Source of the DNA: Parvularcula sp039822105 | GTDB lineage: Bacteria; Pseudomonadota; Alphaproteobacteria; Caulobacterales; Parvularculaceae | DNA: 64,000 nt | Assembly (NCBI GenBank): GCA_039822105.1 | Contig: JBCBMW010000011.1 | Coordinates: forward strand, 1-64,000 | Direction: 5' to 3' | Part shown: one piece after another, positions 22,062 through 31,228 of the stretch | Position numbering within the stretch: position 1 is the first letter of the stretch | Layout of the letters: every line of letters begins with the position of its first letter | The notes under the pieces: model-generated | What the model was told of the DNA's origin: nothing | Database searches by the model: none | The model's input: only the letters and a program-made list of their open reading frames with translations | Translations under genes and position numbers: made by a program

Positions 22062-24821
22062 TCAGCCGATCGCGCGGAAGTGGTGCGATACCGCCAGACT
22101 GATGCGGCGGCATTGCTCGAACGCCTGCTCGAGAGGTTCGATCGTCTCGGTTGCGATCGCTGCGTAGCGTTGATCGGTGCTCGGCGGGTCGGCAGGCTCT
22201 GCGAAGCTGCCGAGTATGCTCTGCCCGGCGCCCTGCGGAAAACCCTCGCGCAGGCGTTGCGCCGCGTCAGGGATATTCAGTGCCAAGATATCGCCAAGCA
22301 CCTCCTCGCGAGAGAATCCAGACGCGCCAGCGAAGACGGGGAGGTTCCCGGCGATCAAGAACATATGCTGGATCAGCGCAATGCGCACCGCATGCAGAAG
22401 GTCAAGGTTGAGAGGCGCTGTCTTCTTCACTTCAAACCCCATGTCGCTGAGCGCACGCTTCAGCGCAATCACACTGGGTCTTAGGCGTGCAGCGGTCTGC
22501 AGAGCATCGAAGTAACGCCGATCTTCAGCCAGCTGACTGGCCAGGCTACCGCACGCCTGCTCGATATGCGGCTCCCGTCCATTGATTGGTCTTGTCGCCC
22601 AGAATGAGCCGTCATACAGCTTCATATAAGCGATCAGCGTCTTCATGTCCGAGAGTTCGGTGGCCCGTGCCACGAGCGTCATGAGACGCCTGAACCGGTC
22701 CGATGTCTTGAAGAGATCAGTATACGCTTCCGGTTCGGTCGCGATTGCATCGCCAACACCTTCGTGAATGTTGGCGAGGTACCCGATCTGTTCGAGGCTC
22801 CCGTTATGTGAGATGGCGCGAATGCGGCGTAGGCTGAGGTCTTCTTCCGAGCCGCGATCAAACTGACGTTTGGTTTTTCGTGAACCGGCTAAGGGCAGCA
22901 CGGCGAGACCCGGACCCATCACAACACTGGCGAGCCCGGTGAAATGGAAGAGATCCTTTTGCCGATCCTTGATGAAGTTGAAAAAGTCAATGCTGGCCTC
23001 TGTCCGCTCATAGAACGGGTCCACAGACTGCGGCGGCTCTGTCGGTATGGCGCCGAGCAATCCAGCAATCGCTGCTTTGGCGTTCTCTGACGAGTTGAAC
23101 CAAGAAAATCCGTCCCCGCCTTGAAAACTCGACTCGTGGACCAGACGGATGCCCTTGGAGCGGAACTGCTCCCGGGCGTGGGGGCTCATGATGTACTGAC
23201 TGCGATCGCAGATGGAGCCGGGATGGCCGCCCCGTCCCATGCTTTCCCCATGGGTGTTGAAGATCACCGCCTCTAGGTGGCCAAGCCCTTTCGCCTTCAT
23301 TTCATCCGCAAGCTGAATTTGAAGGCGTTCGATGGCGAGGCCTGCCGGCAGCTGTCCCATGAATCGGCCCGCATCGGAGAAACCAGCTTCGATCGCAACC
23401 CGTCCGCGGCCACGGACCTGGTCTTGGAAAGCGGGCTGTTCGAGAAGCAGCGAGAGGATCCTCCGGCTGCGCTCAAAGCTCGGCGCTGTCTCGAAAAGAG
23501 GACAAATATCAACAGCATGATCCGCACCGTAGCGCTTGGCTAGGAAGATAGCCGTCAGCACCGTTAGCGGGTTCTCGCACTCCGCGATCAGCAGACGGAT
23601 CGGTGTGTCGGCATCGATATGCTTGATGATCTGGGCGGCAGCGATGGCGATGCGCCGGGCTGACGATGTCTCCGCTGCGAGGCTTCCGAAATTGACGCGA
23701 ATGGGCTGTACGCTGGCGATAGCGTCGTTCACGGCTGTCAGGGCGGAACGGCCAAAAAGATCTGCGCCAGGATGGATGGGGAGTACGGAGCGAGCGGCGT
23801 TGCGGATCTGTGATGCGTTGAGGCGGAAGTGAATCTCACCCAGCCCGAGCCCGCGGATCGACATGAGGCTCGCGATCGTGAGAAGCTCAAACGCCTCCTG
23901 CTCGCTGGCAGTCGCGGCGGCACCCGTCAGGGATTGGATCACCGTCTTGAGAGACACCAGGCGATCGCTACCCTCCGCCGTCAGACGGTCAGCAGCCTCA
24001 ACAAGGCCTTCTTGGCTGGCGAGCTTTTCGTCGTCCGAGAAACCTTGTAGCTCAGCTTCAGTTCGCTGGAGCCCGGCGCTCAAGGTTTTCAAGCTGTCTT
24101 CCACGATGGGGTTGGCGCGGAGCGGCTCAAGGCGAGTGATGTAGTCGGCCAGGGCGAGCTTCTTTTCCTTCAGCCGGTGGACGATAATCCGCTCCCAGCC
24201 GATATCCTGGCGTCCATCAAGGTCGTAGCCCACCCATGTGGCCAAGCTCACAGGTTTAGGCAGCATACGGCGGAAGCCCTCTCCAAACCGCGACTGGGCG
24301 ATTTCGAGAGCTGCGCGAGAAGCGGCCGCCACAGCGTCGCCTGCATAGCCGAGCGCACGGCACGCTTCCTCATGCTCCTCGGTGAGGCTGATCGATGAAC
24401 GAATTTTGGTTGCGGGCGTGGTGTCACCATCAGTGAGGATGGTGGCTACGCCCTCCTTCGTCATCGCGAAGGTGGGATGACCGGTGAAGACCACCGTCTC
24501 GGTCGGTCGTGCGAGGTGCGTGTTATAGGCGTCTTCAGTGGTGCAATGCGCGGTAAGCTGAGAAATAACAGAGGTGAGGTCATGATCCGTAGCCAGATAG
24601 GTCTTGGCCTCAGACCGCCTCTGCTTCACCGCCTCGCATGAGAGCTCAAAAATCAGCGCATCGGTATCAGCGAGGGAAAGCTCCCCCGCCTCAAGCGCCT
24701 TGGAGAGTTCATACCCCAATCGGCGCACCGGATTGGCGAGAGGGTCGGTGTCGAGCTCGCCGCGCAAGGCAGTCAGGCGGGCCTCAAGGCTTTTGCGGTC
24801 ATAGGACATAGGATCGGCCAT
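22062..24821 (-). CDS. Divergent phosphoenolpyruvate carboxylase-like protein
   Basis: 919 residues, the size and order of a bacterial PEP carboxylase, but strongly diverged. Recognisable counterparts are VFTGHPTF (E. coli TAHPTE, His138), GYDLDGRQDI (GGDRDGNP), PLFET (metal ligand Glu506), GFSDAGR (GYSDSAK, keeps Asp543 but Lys546 becomes Arg) and IFNTHGESMGRGG. An ungapped alignment of the last with LFHGRGGSIGRGG gives His579 to Asn, Arg581 to His and Arg587 kept. IRAISHNGSLEQIG implies Arg713 to Gly. E. coli numbering is from memory. It may be a carboxylase variant or a paralogue with another function. ATG 24821 has no strong ribosome site. Confidence 0.75.
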   Translation of the reverse strand: MADPMSYDRKSLEARLTALRGELDTDPLANPVRRLGYELSKALEAGELSLADTDALIFELSCEAVKQRRSEAKTYLATDHDLTSVISQLTAHCTTEDAYNTHLARPTETVVFTGHPTFAMTKEGVATILTDGDTTPATKIRSSISLTEEHEEACRALGYAGDAVAAASRAALEIAQSRFGEGFRRMLPKPVSLATWVGYDLDGRQDIGWERIIVHRLKEKKLALADYITRLEPLRANPIVEDSLKTLSAGLQRTEAELQGFSDDEKLASQEGLVEAADRLTAEGSDRLVSLKTVIQSLTGAAATASEQEAFELLTIASLMSIRGLGLGEIHFRLNASQIRNAARSVLPIHPGADLFGRSALTAVNDAIASVQPIRVNFGSLAAETSSARRIAIAAAQIIKHIDADTPIRLLIAECENPLTVLTAIFLAKRYGADHAVDICPLFETAPSFERSRRILSLLLEQPAFQDQVRGRGRVAIEAGFSDAGRFMGQLPAGLAIERLQIQLADEMKAKGLGHLEAVIFNTHGESMGRGGHPGSICDRSQYIMSPHAREQFRSKGIRLVHESSFQGGDGFSWFNSSENAKAAIAGLLGAIPTEPPQSVDPFYERTEASIDFFNFIKDRQKDLFHFTGLASVVMGPGLAVLPLAGSRKTKRQFDRGSEEDLSLRRIRAISHNGSLEQIGYLANIHEGVGDAIATEPEAYTDLFKTSDRFRRLMTLVARATELSDMKTLIAYMKLYDGSFWATRPINGREPHIEQACGSLASQLAEDRRYFDALQTAARLRPSVIALKRALSDMGFEVKKTAPLNLDLLHAVRIALIQHMFLIAGNLPVFAGASGFSREEVLGDILALNIPDAAQRLREGFPQGAGQSILGSFAEPADPPSTDQRYAAIATETIEPLEQAFEQCRRISLAVSHHFRAIG

Positions 24822-24915
24822 GGTGGTAACCTAAACCCACCACGGCCATCGCGCCAGCGAGATCGCATGGAAGAATCATGCGCTCGCAGGCTTCCGAAGG
24901 TCTCGCGGCTCGATG

Positions 24916-27447
24916 CTAGCCGCGCAGGTCGCCACATTCCTGGATCGCGTCGATGTCCGATTTGAAGGTGATCTCAGAGATCTGCAGCTCCTGACCCGCG
25001 CTTCCCGTGAGGGTGAGGACCTCTTCAATCGCGTCCATCGGTGCGCCTTGCTGGGCAAAGCAGGAGAGGCTGATCCGTGTCTCCGTCCACTGATTGGTGA
25101 GAGTGACCGGCACCGATGCGCGGCACGCCTCATCGACACTGTTGCTGCATCCCATGCCGATCGACATCGGGGCCTGCGGGCCTAGAACACGCGCCGTCAC
25201 GGCCAGCTCGATCCCGCCATTGCTTTGCCGGACGAGATCCATTGGCTCATCACTCACCAGGCTGAGGACCGCTGCGCCGCTAAAGGTGACCAGGAGAGAG
25301 TCCTCTTGCGCCTGGTGGTCTACACGTCGGATCGAAAGACTGTCACTGGTGTAGGGAAGTGGACCGATCGGTTCGCCGTTGGCGGCGAGGGTCACCGCAT
25401 CGGATAGAGTTCCGCGTGCGAACAGAGCGCCATCCTGGTTTGCGGCGCTGTCCGACAAGCCCGAAATCTCTGAGAGCTGAGGAACATCACCATTGTCAGC
25501 GTAGGTGAGCCCATAGCCGAGCGGGAAGAGGGGATCATAGTCAGCGTCGCCAAAGTTGAGATCCGTCTGCGTCGCAAGTTTTGGCCATGAAAACGAAAGG
25601 CGCCCCGTGAAGTCGTAACTCTCGTCTGTCCGAAACAGCATGTCCGCAATGCCGGCCCCTTCGCTGCCGGGCAACCAAGCGGCGATGAAGGCATCCGAGG
25701 CGTTGATCTCAGGGTTGGTCCAAAGCGGTCGGCCGGACACGAATACCGACACAACAGGTATGCCTTGACCGGAAAAGCCGGTGAGAGCCGCAGGGTCAAA
25801 GCCGTTGGGCGTGAAGTCAACATTGGCCCGGTCCCCTTGGAACTCGGCATAGGGATCTTCGCCATAAACAGCGACCACCACATCGGCGCCAGCGGCGCTG
25901 GCGTCGCTCAGGCCGTGGACCACCTCACCGCCCGCGGCGTTGACGACACTGGTGATGGCCGAGAGTATGCTCTCGCCATTCGGAAACTCAGCATTGGGAT
26001 AACCGCCACCCTGCCAGGACAGCGTCCAGCCGCCCGCCACTTTGCTGATGTCATCCGCTCCGTCGCCGATCACCAACACGGTCAGGCTTGGATCGAGCGG
26101 CAGGGTTTGGTCTTGGTTTTTCAAGAGGACCAATGATTCCCGTACGGCCTGTCTGGCAACCGCTCGGTGTTCAGGCGCACCGAGCAAATCCATGTTGCCC
26201 GCAAGCGGACGCTCGCTGGGCATGGCCGCTTCGAAGACGCCGGACGCCACTTTCACCCGCAAGATACGGCGCACGGCGTCGTCGAGCCGCTCCATTGGGA
26301 TCCGGCCCGACTGCACATGCGCCAGCGTCGAATGCCAAAGGCCTTCCCAGCTGTCGGGCGCCATATACATATCGAGGCCTGCATTGATCGACTGCGGACA
26401 GTCGGTCGCAGTGCATCCCTCGATCAATCCGTGGCCGTTCCAGTCTCCAATGACAAAACCCTGAAAGTTCATCCGCTCCTTCAAAACGTCTGTCAGAAGT
26501 TCCTTGTGACCATGCATCCGGCGGCCGTTCCATGCGGAGAAACTGGCCATCACTGTCTGTACGCCTGCCTCGACAGCGGTGACATATCCCGCGCCGTGGA
26601 TAGTGCGGAGCTCGTCCTCGCTCATTTGAGCGTCACCCTGGTCGACCCCGTCGGTGGTCCCGCCGTCGCCCAAGAAGTGCTTAGCGCTCGAGATCACCCG
26701 GCCTGTGCCCATGAAATCGTCAGTCCCCGCGACACCTTGGAGGCCATAGACGATCCTATCGCCGTAGGAGGCAACGATCGCGGGGTCTTCGGAGAAGCCT
26801 TCATACGTGCGGCCCCAGCGGTCGTTTTGGGGCACGGCAAGCGTTGGCGCAAAGGTCCAGTCGTGCCCCGATACAGAGAGCTCGAGGGCGGTGATCCGCG
26901 AGATCTCTTCGATCAAGTCTGGGTTGTTGGCGGCCCCAAGACCGATATTGTGGGGAAAGACGGTGGCACCAAGAAGATTGGTGTGCCCATGAACCGCATC
27001 AATACCCCAGATGATCGGAATGGCGATCTCCACGCCCTCTGGATCAATCGATGCCGCAAAAAACGCATCGGCTGCCTCAAGCCACCCTGCTGTGTCTGTG
27101 TAGGGAAGGGGACCGGGTGCGCTGTTGCCACCGCTTAGGACAGAGCCGAGGCGGTAGGCTTTGACCTGTTCGGGAGTGACGGAATTGCTGTCTGCTTGGA
27201 TGACCTGTCCGACCTTTTGCTCCAGCGTCATTTGCTGAAGGATCGCGTCCACCCGGGCTTCAACACTCGGATCGAGGGGAGGTGTGTTGATGCTTGGCCA
27301 GGCCTCGGGGTTGACTGAGCTTGCGCTTTCTACCCGAAGTTCCGCCTGCGACGAATCGGGCTGGCTTTGTTGATCCGCACAGCCCCAAAGCACCAATGCG
27401 ATCCCGGTCAAGCTGACCGAACACACTCTATAGTCCGCGATTCTCAT
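24916..27447 (-). CDS. GH3 family exo-beta-glucosidase/glucan hydrolase, lipoprotein
   Basis: 843 residues. The signal peptide ends LVLWGC, a lipobox, so it is a membrane-anchored periplasmic or surface enzyme. The GH3 N-domain runs to about residue 380, with IIWGIDAVHGH, WTFAPTLAVPQNDRWGRTYE, KHFLGDGGT and the nucleophile Asp335 in GFVIGDWNGHG. The GH3 C-domain (KNQDQTLPL to RLSFSWP) follows, then an ExoP-like C-terminal beta-sandwich of ~170 residues. The architecture matches ExoP-type glucan exohydrolases acting on beta-1,3/1,4-glucosides. GGAGGG precedes ATG 27447. It is divergent from the TonB receptor across a 533-bp gap with a LacI-type palindrome. Confidence 0.92.
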   Translation of the reverse strand: MRIADYRVCSVSLTGIALVLWGCADQQSQPDSSQAELRVESASSVNPEAWPSINTPPLDPSVEARVDAILQQMTLEQKVGQVIQADSNSVTPEQVKAYRLGSVLSGGNSAPGPLPYTDTAGWLEAADAFFAASIDPEGVEIAIPIIWGIDAVHGHTNLLGATVFPHNIGLGAANNPDLIEEISRITALELSVSGHDWTFAPTLAVPQNDRWGRTYEGFSEDPAIVASYGDRIVYGLQGVAGTDDFMGTGRVISSAKHFLGDGGTTDGVDQGDAQMSEDELRTIHGAGYVTAVEAGVQTVMASFSAWNGRRMHGHKELLTDVLKERMNFQGFVIGDWNGHGLIEGCTATDCPQSINAGLDMYMAPDSWEGLWHSTLAHVQSGRIPMERLDDAVRRILRVKVASGVFEAAMPSERPLAGNMDLLGAPEHRAVARQAVRESLVLLKNQDQTLPLDPSLTVLVIGDGADDISKVAGGWTLSWQGGGYPNAEFPNGESILSAITSVVNAAGGEVVHGLSDASAAGADVVVAVYGEDPYAEFQGDRANVDFTPNGFDPAALTGFSGQGIPVVSVFVSGRPLWTNPEINASDAFIAAWLPGSEGAGIADMLFRTDESYDFTGRLSFSWPKLATQTDLNFGDADYDPLFPLGYGLTYADNGDVPQLSEISGLSDSAANQDGALFARGTLSDAVTLAANGEPIGPLPYTSDSLSIRRVDHQAQEDSLLVTFSGAAVLSLVSDEPMDLVRQSNGGIELAVTARVLGPQAPMSIGMGCSNSVDEACRASVPVTLTNQWTETRISLSCFAQQGAPMDAIEEVLTLTGSAGQELQISEITFKSDIDAIQECGDLRG

Positions 27448-27980
27448 TGCATCCCTCCGCCGTCCGTTCGTGCACGATTGGTGGGTTCTGAACGCCCACG
27501 CACACCCTTCGCTGCCTTCTCTATCTATGGCAGGTGCTGACAACGTAAGACAAGTGCTTGATGTAGAGATGTCCGGCCCATTCGCAGATGCGCTGGAAAA
27601 CAAGGTTTTTTGCAGGTGCGAAGTCATCGGCACAAGACTGCGAAAAGATACACCAATAGACCAGATTTCTCCAGAACCGTTGTGTTTTTGCTGCAGTGGA
27701 AAGGGGAAAACAGCAAATAGTCTCTTTCAATGCAGTTTTGGGGGTGGCCGAAGGCTTCAGCTGTTGCTACCGGTGTGAACGATTGTCAACGTTGTCAATC
27801 GTAGGTCTCTAAGGGCAGAGGCGGGGCAAGGCTCAACGACGAGTGATCATCAGCTGACGACAAAGCTGACCCCCTCCGAAGGTACGTGACCTAAGCGGTT
27901 GGCACAAAGAGCGATCTTGTGCGGAGGCTCAATGGGTGAATGCCCATCCGTGCAAAGAAAAAAGGGTAAAGGAGGAACCC
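27448..27980. other. 533-bp divergent control region between GH3 and TonB receptor genes
   Basis: No plausible gene is seen. It contains a LacI-type palindrome at 27779-27802, about 180 bases from the receptor ATG and 330 from the GH3 ATG, plus a half-site GACAACGT at 27539-27546 nearer the GH3 gene. An inverted repeat TTTGCTG/CAGCAAA (27687-27693 and 27711-27717) lies between. Lower GC than its surroundings around 27590-27720. No confident -35/-10 pair could be picked by eye. Confidence 0.6.
27779..27802. promoter_or_regulatory. LacI-type operator 2 (TonB receptor / GH3)
   Basis: A 24-bp near-perfect palindrome, symmetric at every position except one pair (T/T at 27786 and 27795). Its core TTGTCAACGTTGTCAA (27783-27798) has the central CG and flanking TTG/CAA of the sites at 36226 and 42259. 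The arms extend as ACGATTG and CAATCGT. Placed to control the TonB receptor, the GH3 gene, or both. Confidence 0.75.
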
Positions 27981-30900
27981 ATGGAAGGTTTTGTGAATTC
28001 ACGCGACCATAACGGCGTGTCGCGCAGGCGTCGCGCGGCGCTGATGCTCGGTGCTTCGTCGATGGTGGTGGGTACGCTCGCCAGCACTGCTGTCGCTCAG
28101 GATGAGGACGATGAGGTCATTGTCGTCACCGGCATTCGCGCGTCGCTCGAACGTTCAGCTGACCTGAAGCGCGACGCTAACGGCATTCTCGACACGATCA
28201 CCGCGCAAGACATTGGCCGTTTCCCCAACACGAACCTCGCTGAATCGCTCCAACGGATCCCCGGCGTTGCGATCAACCGGGTCAACGGTGAGGGTTCTGA
28301 AGTGACCGTCCGGGGCTTTGGCTCCGAGTTCAACCTGGTGACCCTGAACGGCCGCGTGATGCCAACAGCGAACGTACAGTTCGTCGGTTCTGATGAGACC
28401 AGCACAAGTGGTTCCAGTCGCTCGTTCGACTTTAGCAACTTGGCTTCGGAAGGCGTGCAGGCGCTTGAGGTCTACAAGTCAGGCCGTGCCGGTATTCAGT
28501 CTGGTGGTCTTGGCGCCACCGTCAATGTGCGGACGAACCGCCCTCTCGATAATCCAGGGTTCCGCGGTAGCATTGGCGCGAAGGCGCTGATGGACACAAG
28601 CGTTGAAGACGGCGATGACGTCACACCGGAGGTATCGGGCCTTCTGAGCTGGACAGACGATCAAGCGCGGTTCGGCGTGTCGGTTTTTGGCAGTTACCAG
28701 GAACGCGACAGTGGCGCAGCGAGCTCCTCGGTGGCCTCCTGGAACATTTTCTCCGTCGAAGAATTCTCCGATCCTGGAAGTGGTCTCGTTACGGGGTCCA
28801 CGAACATCGCCAACGCGCCAACGGACCCCGAGGCATTGGTCGCGATTCCGCGGGACAGCCGCTATTTCTTCTCCGACATCTCGCGCGAACGTCTGAACGG
28901 ACAGGTCGTCCTGCAGTTCCAGCCCACCGAAACCCTGCGTCTGACCACGGACTACACCTTCGCTCAGAACAAAGAAGAAGAGGTGCGGGCCGAGGTCTCC
29001 AACTGGTTCAACCGGCCGTTCACGGACGTGACGTTTGACGGCAACCAGGCGATTGGCTCTGCGATCTTCCTGCAAGAAAGCCTCAACCCGGTCAAAGACT
29101 ACGCTGTGACCTCGCTCCGTCGTCAAACCGAAGAAGAGCTTGAGTCCTTCGGTTTCAACGCTGAGTGGGACGTGGCCGAGAACTTCAAGGTCGTTCTTGA
29201 TGCGCACACGTCTGAAGCGACGTCGTCGCCAGATCTGCCAAACGGCACCTCGCAAACAGCCGTAGGTTTGGCCGCTCCTGTGGTCACCCAGCATTCCGTG
29301 CGGTTCAACAGCGACGACATTCCGTTCCAGCAGGTCACGGTCGATGACAGCTTCAACTCCAACGGCGACGGCATCCTCGATCTTCAGGATGTCAGCTCGA
29401 CGGTGGCGAACCTCACATCAGTTGATCAGACCAATGAGGTTGACGAGATCGATCTGCGTGCGGTTTGGGAGATCGATGATCGCTCGCAGCTTGTCTTCGG
29501 TATGAACTACCGCGCCGTCGAGAATACGACAGTTGGTGCAACCTCACGTCAGATCCTTGGCGACTGGGCCGCGACTCAGCCGGGTGATGCCGTGGCGGCA
29601 GCGCCGGACGCGATCGATGTCTTCTGCACCACCTGTCAGTTTGACTCGTTCAACGCTCCGACCAACGGCGCGCTCGGCTTCGGCGTCCGCGCGGATGCGG
29701 TCGCTCTCTACGATGCATTGTCACCGCTCTATGCCTCGCAAGGGAATGATCCGTTCTCGACAGGTTCTTCCCTGAACATCGTCGAAGAGGATATCTTCTC
29801 GCTCTTCGCAGAGTTCACAACGGAGTTCGAAATTGGTGGCCGCCCGGCACGCCTCAACACTGGTCTCCGCTATGAGGACACCGACGTCACGTCGACGGCG
29901 GATATCAATGCTCCGACATCGATCGTTTGGCAGTCGGACAATGACTTCACGGTTCAGGCTGGCGACGCTCTCACCGCGTTCTCCATCGAAGGCGGCTATG
30001 ACAACTTCCTTCCGAATGTCGATTTCTCGGTTGAACTTCGCGAAGGCCTGATGTTCCGGACGTCTTACAGTAAGACCATTGCGCGGACCGGATATGGCAA
30101 CCTGTTCGCTAGTGATGCCGTCGGTACGCTCCCTGGCCCAACGGCCTTGGGGAATGTCGCCACTGGCTCCCGGGGCAATGCGAACCTTTTGCCGCTTGAG
30201 TCGGACAATTACGACGTCTCGCTCGAGTACTATTTCGGCGGTTCAAGCTACGTCTCGATCGGCTATTTCGAGAAGGTCGTGAAGAATTTCGTCGGTGTGG
30301 GTCAGAGCACAGGTAATCTCTTCGGCTTGACGGACGTGTCATCAGGCCTCAGCGGCACCCGTTCGGGTGATGCACTCGATGAACTGAACGCGATCGGCGC
30401 CGTCATCAACGACGAGAACCTCTTTGTCATGACGGCTTTGATCAATGATCTGGGCTCGGTCTCAGCTGCCTCTGCGGAGTTCCAAGCGAACTCGACCGGC
30501 GGCGTGGTCGATGCGACCTATCTCGGCACGATCAATGCTCAGTTCGATCTTGTGGGCAATGCTGATGATCCGCTGTTTGACTTCGAGGTCACCCAGCCGA
30601 TTAACGACGAGGAAGCCACGATCAACGGTATCGAGATCGCTGGTCAGCACTTCTTCGGAGATACTGGTTTTGGTGTCTTTGGCAGCTACACTTATGTCGA
30701 TGGCGATGTCGGCTTCGACGATGCTGCTGATCCGAGTGAGGATCAGTTCGCCCTCGTTGGTCTCAGTGACACCGCCAACGTCACTCTTGTGTATGAGAAG
30801 TACGGCATCCAGGCCTCGCTCGCCTACAACTGGCGGGATGAGTTCTTGGCTTCGACCAACCGCGGGACCGGTTTCCGGAACCCCACCTATGTCGAAGCGT

Positions 30901-31076
30901 TCGATCAGCTTGATCTCAGCATCAGCTATGATGTGACGGACAACATTGTGGTCTCGTTCGAGGGTATCAACCTAACGGGTGAGAACCTTCGCACCTTTGG
31001 TCGGAGCGAGACCCAGCTCTGGTTCGCGCAAGAACTTGAGCCTCGTTACCTCTTTGGCGCGCGCTACCGCTTCTAA
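27981..31076 (+). CDS. TonB-dependent outer-membrane receptor (carbohydrate type)
   Basis: 1031 residues. The signal peptide ends TAVAQD, the TonB-box region is EVIVVTGIRASLERS, and the plug continues ITAQDIGRFPNTNLAESLQR, IPGVAINRVNGEGSEVTVRG. A long beta-barrel follows, ending in the terminal aromatic residue of GARYRF. The plug type and size match the TBDT group linked to plant- and algal-saccharide utilisation in Caulobacterales and Xanthomonadales. ATG 27981 has GGAGG six bases upstream; the frame opens 15 codons earlier without a ribosome site. A strong terminator follows at 31108, and SapC, cupin and halogenase genes come next. Confidence 0.95.
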   Translation: MEGFVNSRDHNGVSRRRRAALMLGASSMVVGTLASTAVAQDEDDEVIVVTGIRASLERSADLKRDANGILDTITAQDIGRFPNTNLAESLQRIPGVAINRVNGEGSEVTVRGFGSEFNLVTLNGRVMPTANVQFVGSDETSTSGSSRSFDFSNLASEGVQALEVYKSGRAGIQSGGLGATVNVRTNRPLDNPGFRGSIGAKALMDTSVEDGDDVTPEVSGLLSWTDDQARFGVSVFGSYQERDSGAASSSVASWNIFSVEEFSDPGSGLVTGSTNIANAPTDPEALVAIPRDSRYFFSDISRERLNGQVVLQFQPTETLRLTTDYTFAQNKEEEVRAEVSNWFNRPFTDVTFDGNQAIGSAIFLQESLNPVKDYAVTSLRRQTEEELESFGFNAEWDVAENFKVVLDAHTSEATSSPDLPNGTSQTAVGLAAPVVTQHSVRFNSDDIPFQQVTVDDSFNSNGDGILDLQDVSSTVANLTSVDQTNEVDEIDLRAVWEIDDRSQLVFGMNYRAVENTTVGATSRQILGDWAATQPGDAVAAAPDAIDVFCTTCQFDSFNAPTNGALGFGVRADAVALYDALSPLYASQGNDPFSTGSSLNIVEEDIFSLFAEFTTEFEIGGRPARLNTGLRYEDTDVTSTADINAPTSIVWQSDNDFTVQAGDALTAFSIEGGYDNFLPNVDFSVELREGLMFRTSYSKTIARTGYGNLFASDAVGTLPGPTALGNVATGSRGNANLLPLESDNYDVSLEYYFGGSSYVSIGYFEKVVKNFVGVGQSTGNLFGLTDVSSGLSGTRSGDALDELNAIGAVINDENLFVMTALINDLGSVSAASAEFQANSTGGVVDATYLGTINAQFDLVGNADDPLFDFEVTQPINDEEATINGIEIAGQHFFGDTGFGVFGSYTYVDGDVGFDDAADPSEDQFALVGLSDTANVTLVYEKYGIQASLAYNWRDEFLASTNRGTGFRNPTYVEAFDQLDLSISYDVTDNIVVSFEGINLTGENLRTFGRSETQLWFAQELEPRYLFGARYRF

Positions 31077-31107
31077 GGCGAACGCGACCTAAGAGTTGTG
31101 AATGGAG

Positions 31108-31145
31108 GAGAAGCCGCTGTTTCTGCAGCGGCTTCTCTTTTCCTT
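31108..31145 (+). terminator. Intrinsic terminator after the TonB receptor gene
   Basis: A perfect 12-bp GC-rich stem, GAGAAGCCGCTG paired with CAGCGGCTTCTC, around a 6-base loop TTTCTG, directly followed by TTTTCCTTT. It starts 32 bases after the receptor stop and separates the highly expressed receptor from the SapC-cupin-halogenase genes, which would depend on read-through or on a promoter in 31146-31228. Confidence 0.92.
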
Positions 31146-31228
31146 TGGGATTGCAAAGACTTCCCTAGAGTTTGGCGTCCCGCTGGTGCATAGTGTCCAT
31201 CCGCGAAGGAAGAGGAGCGACAAGGCGT

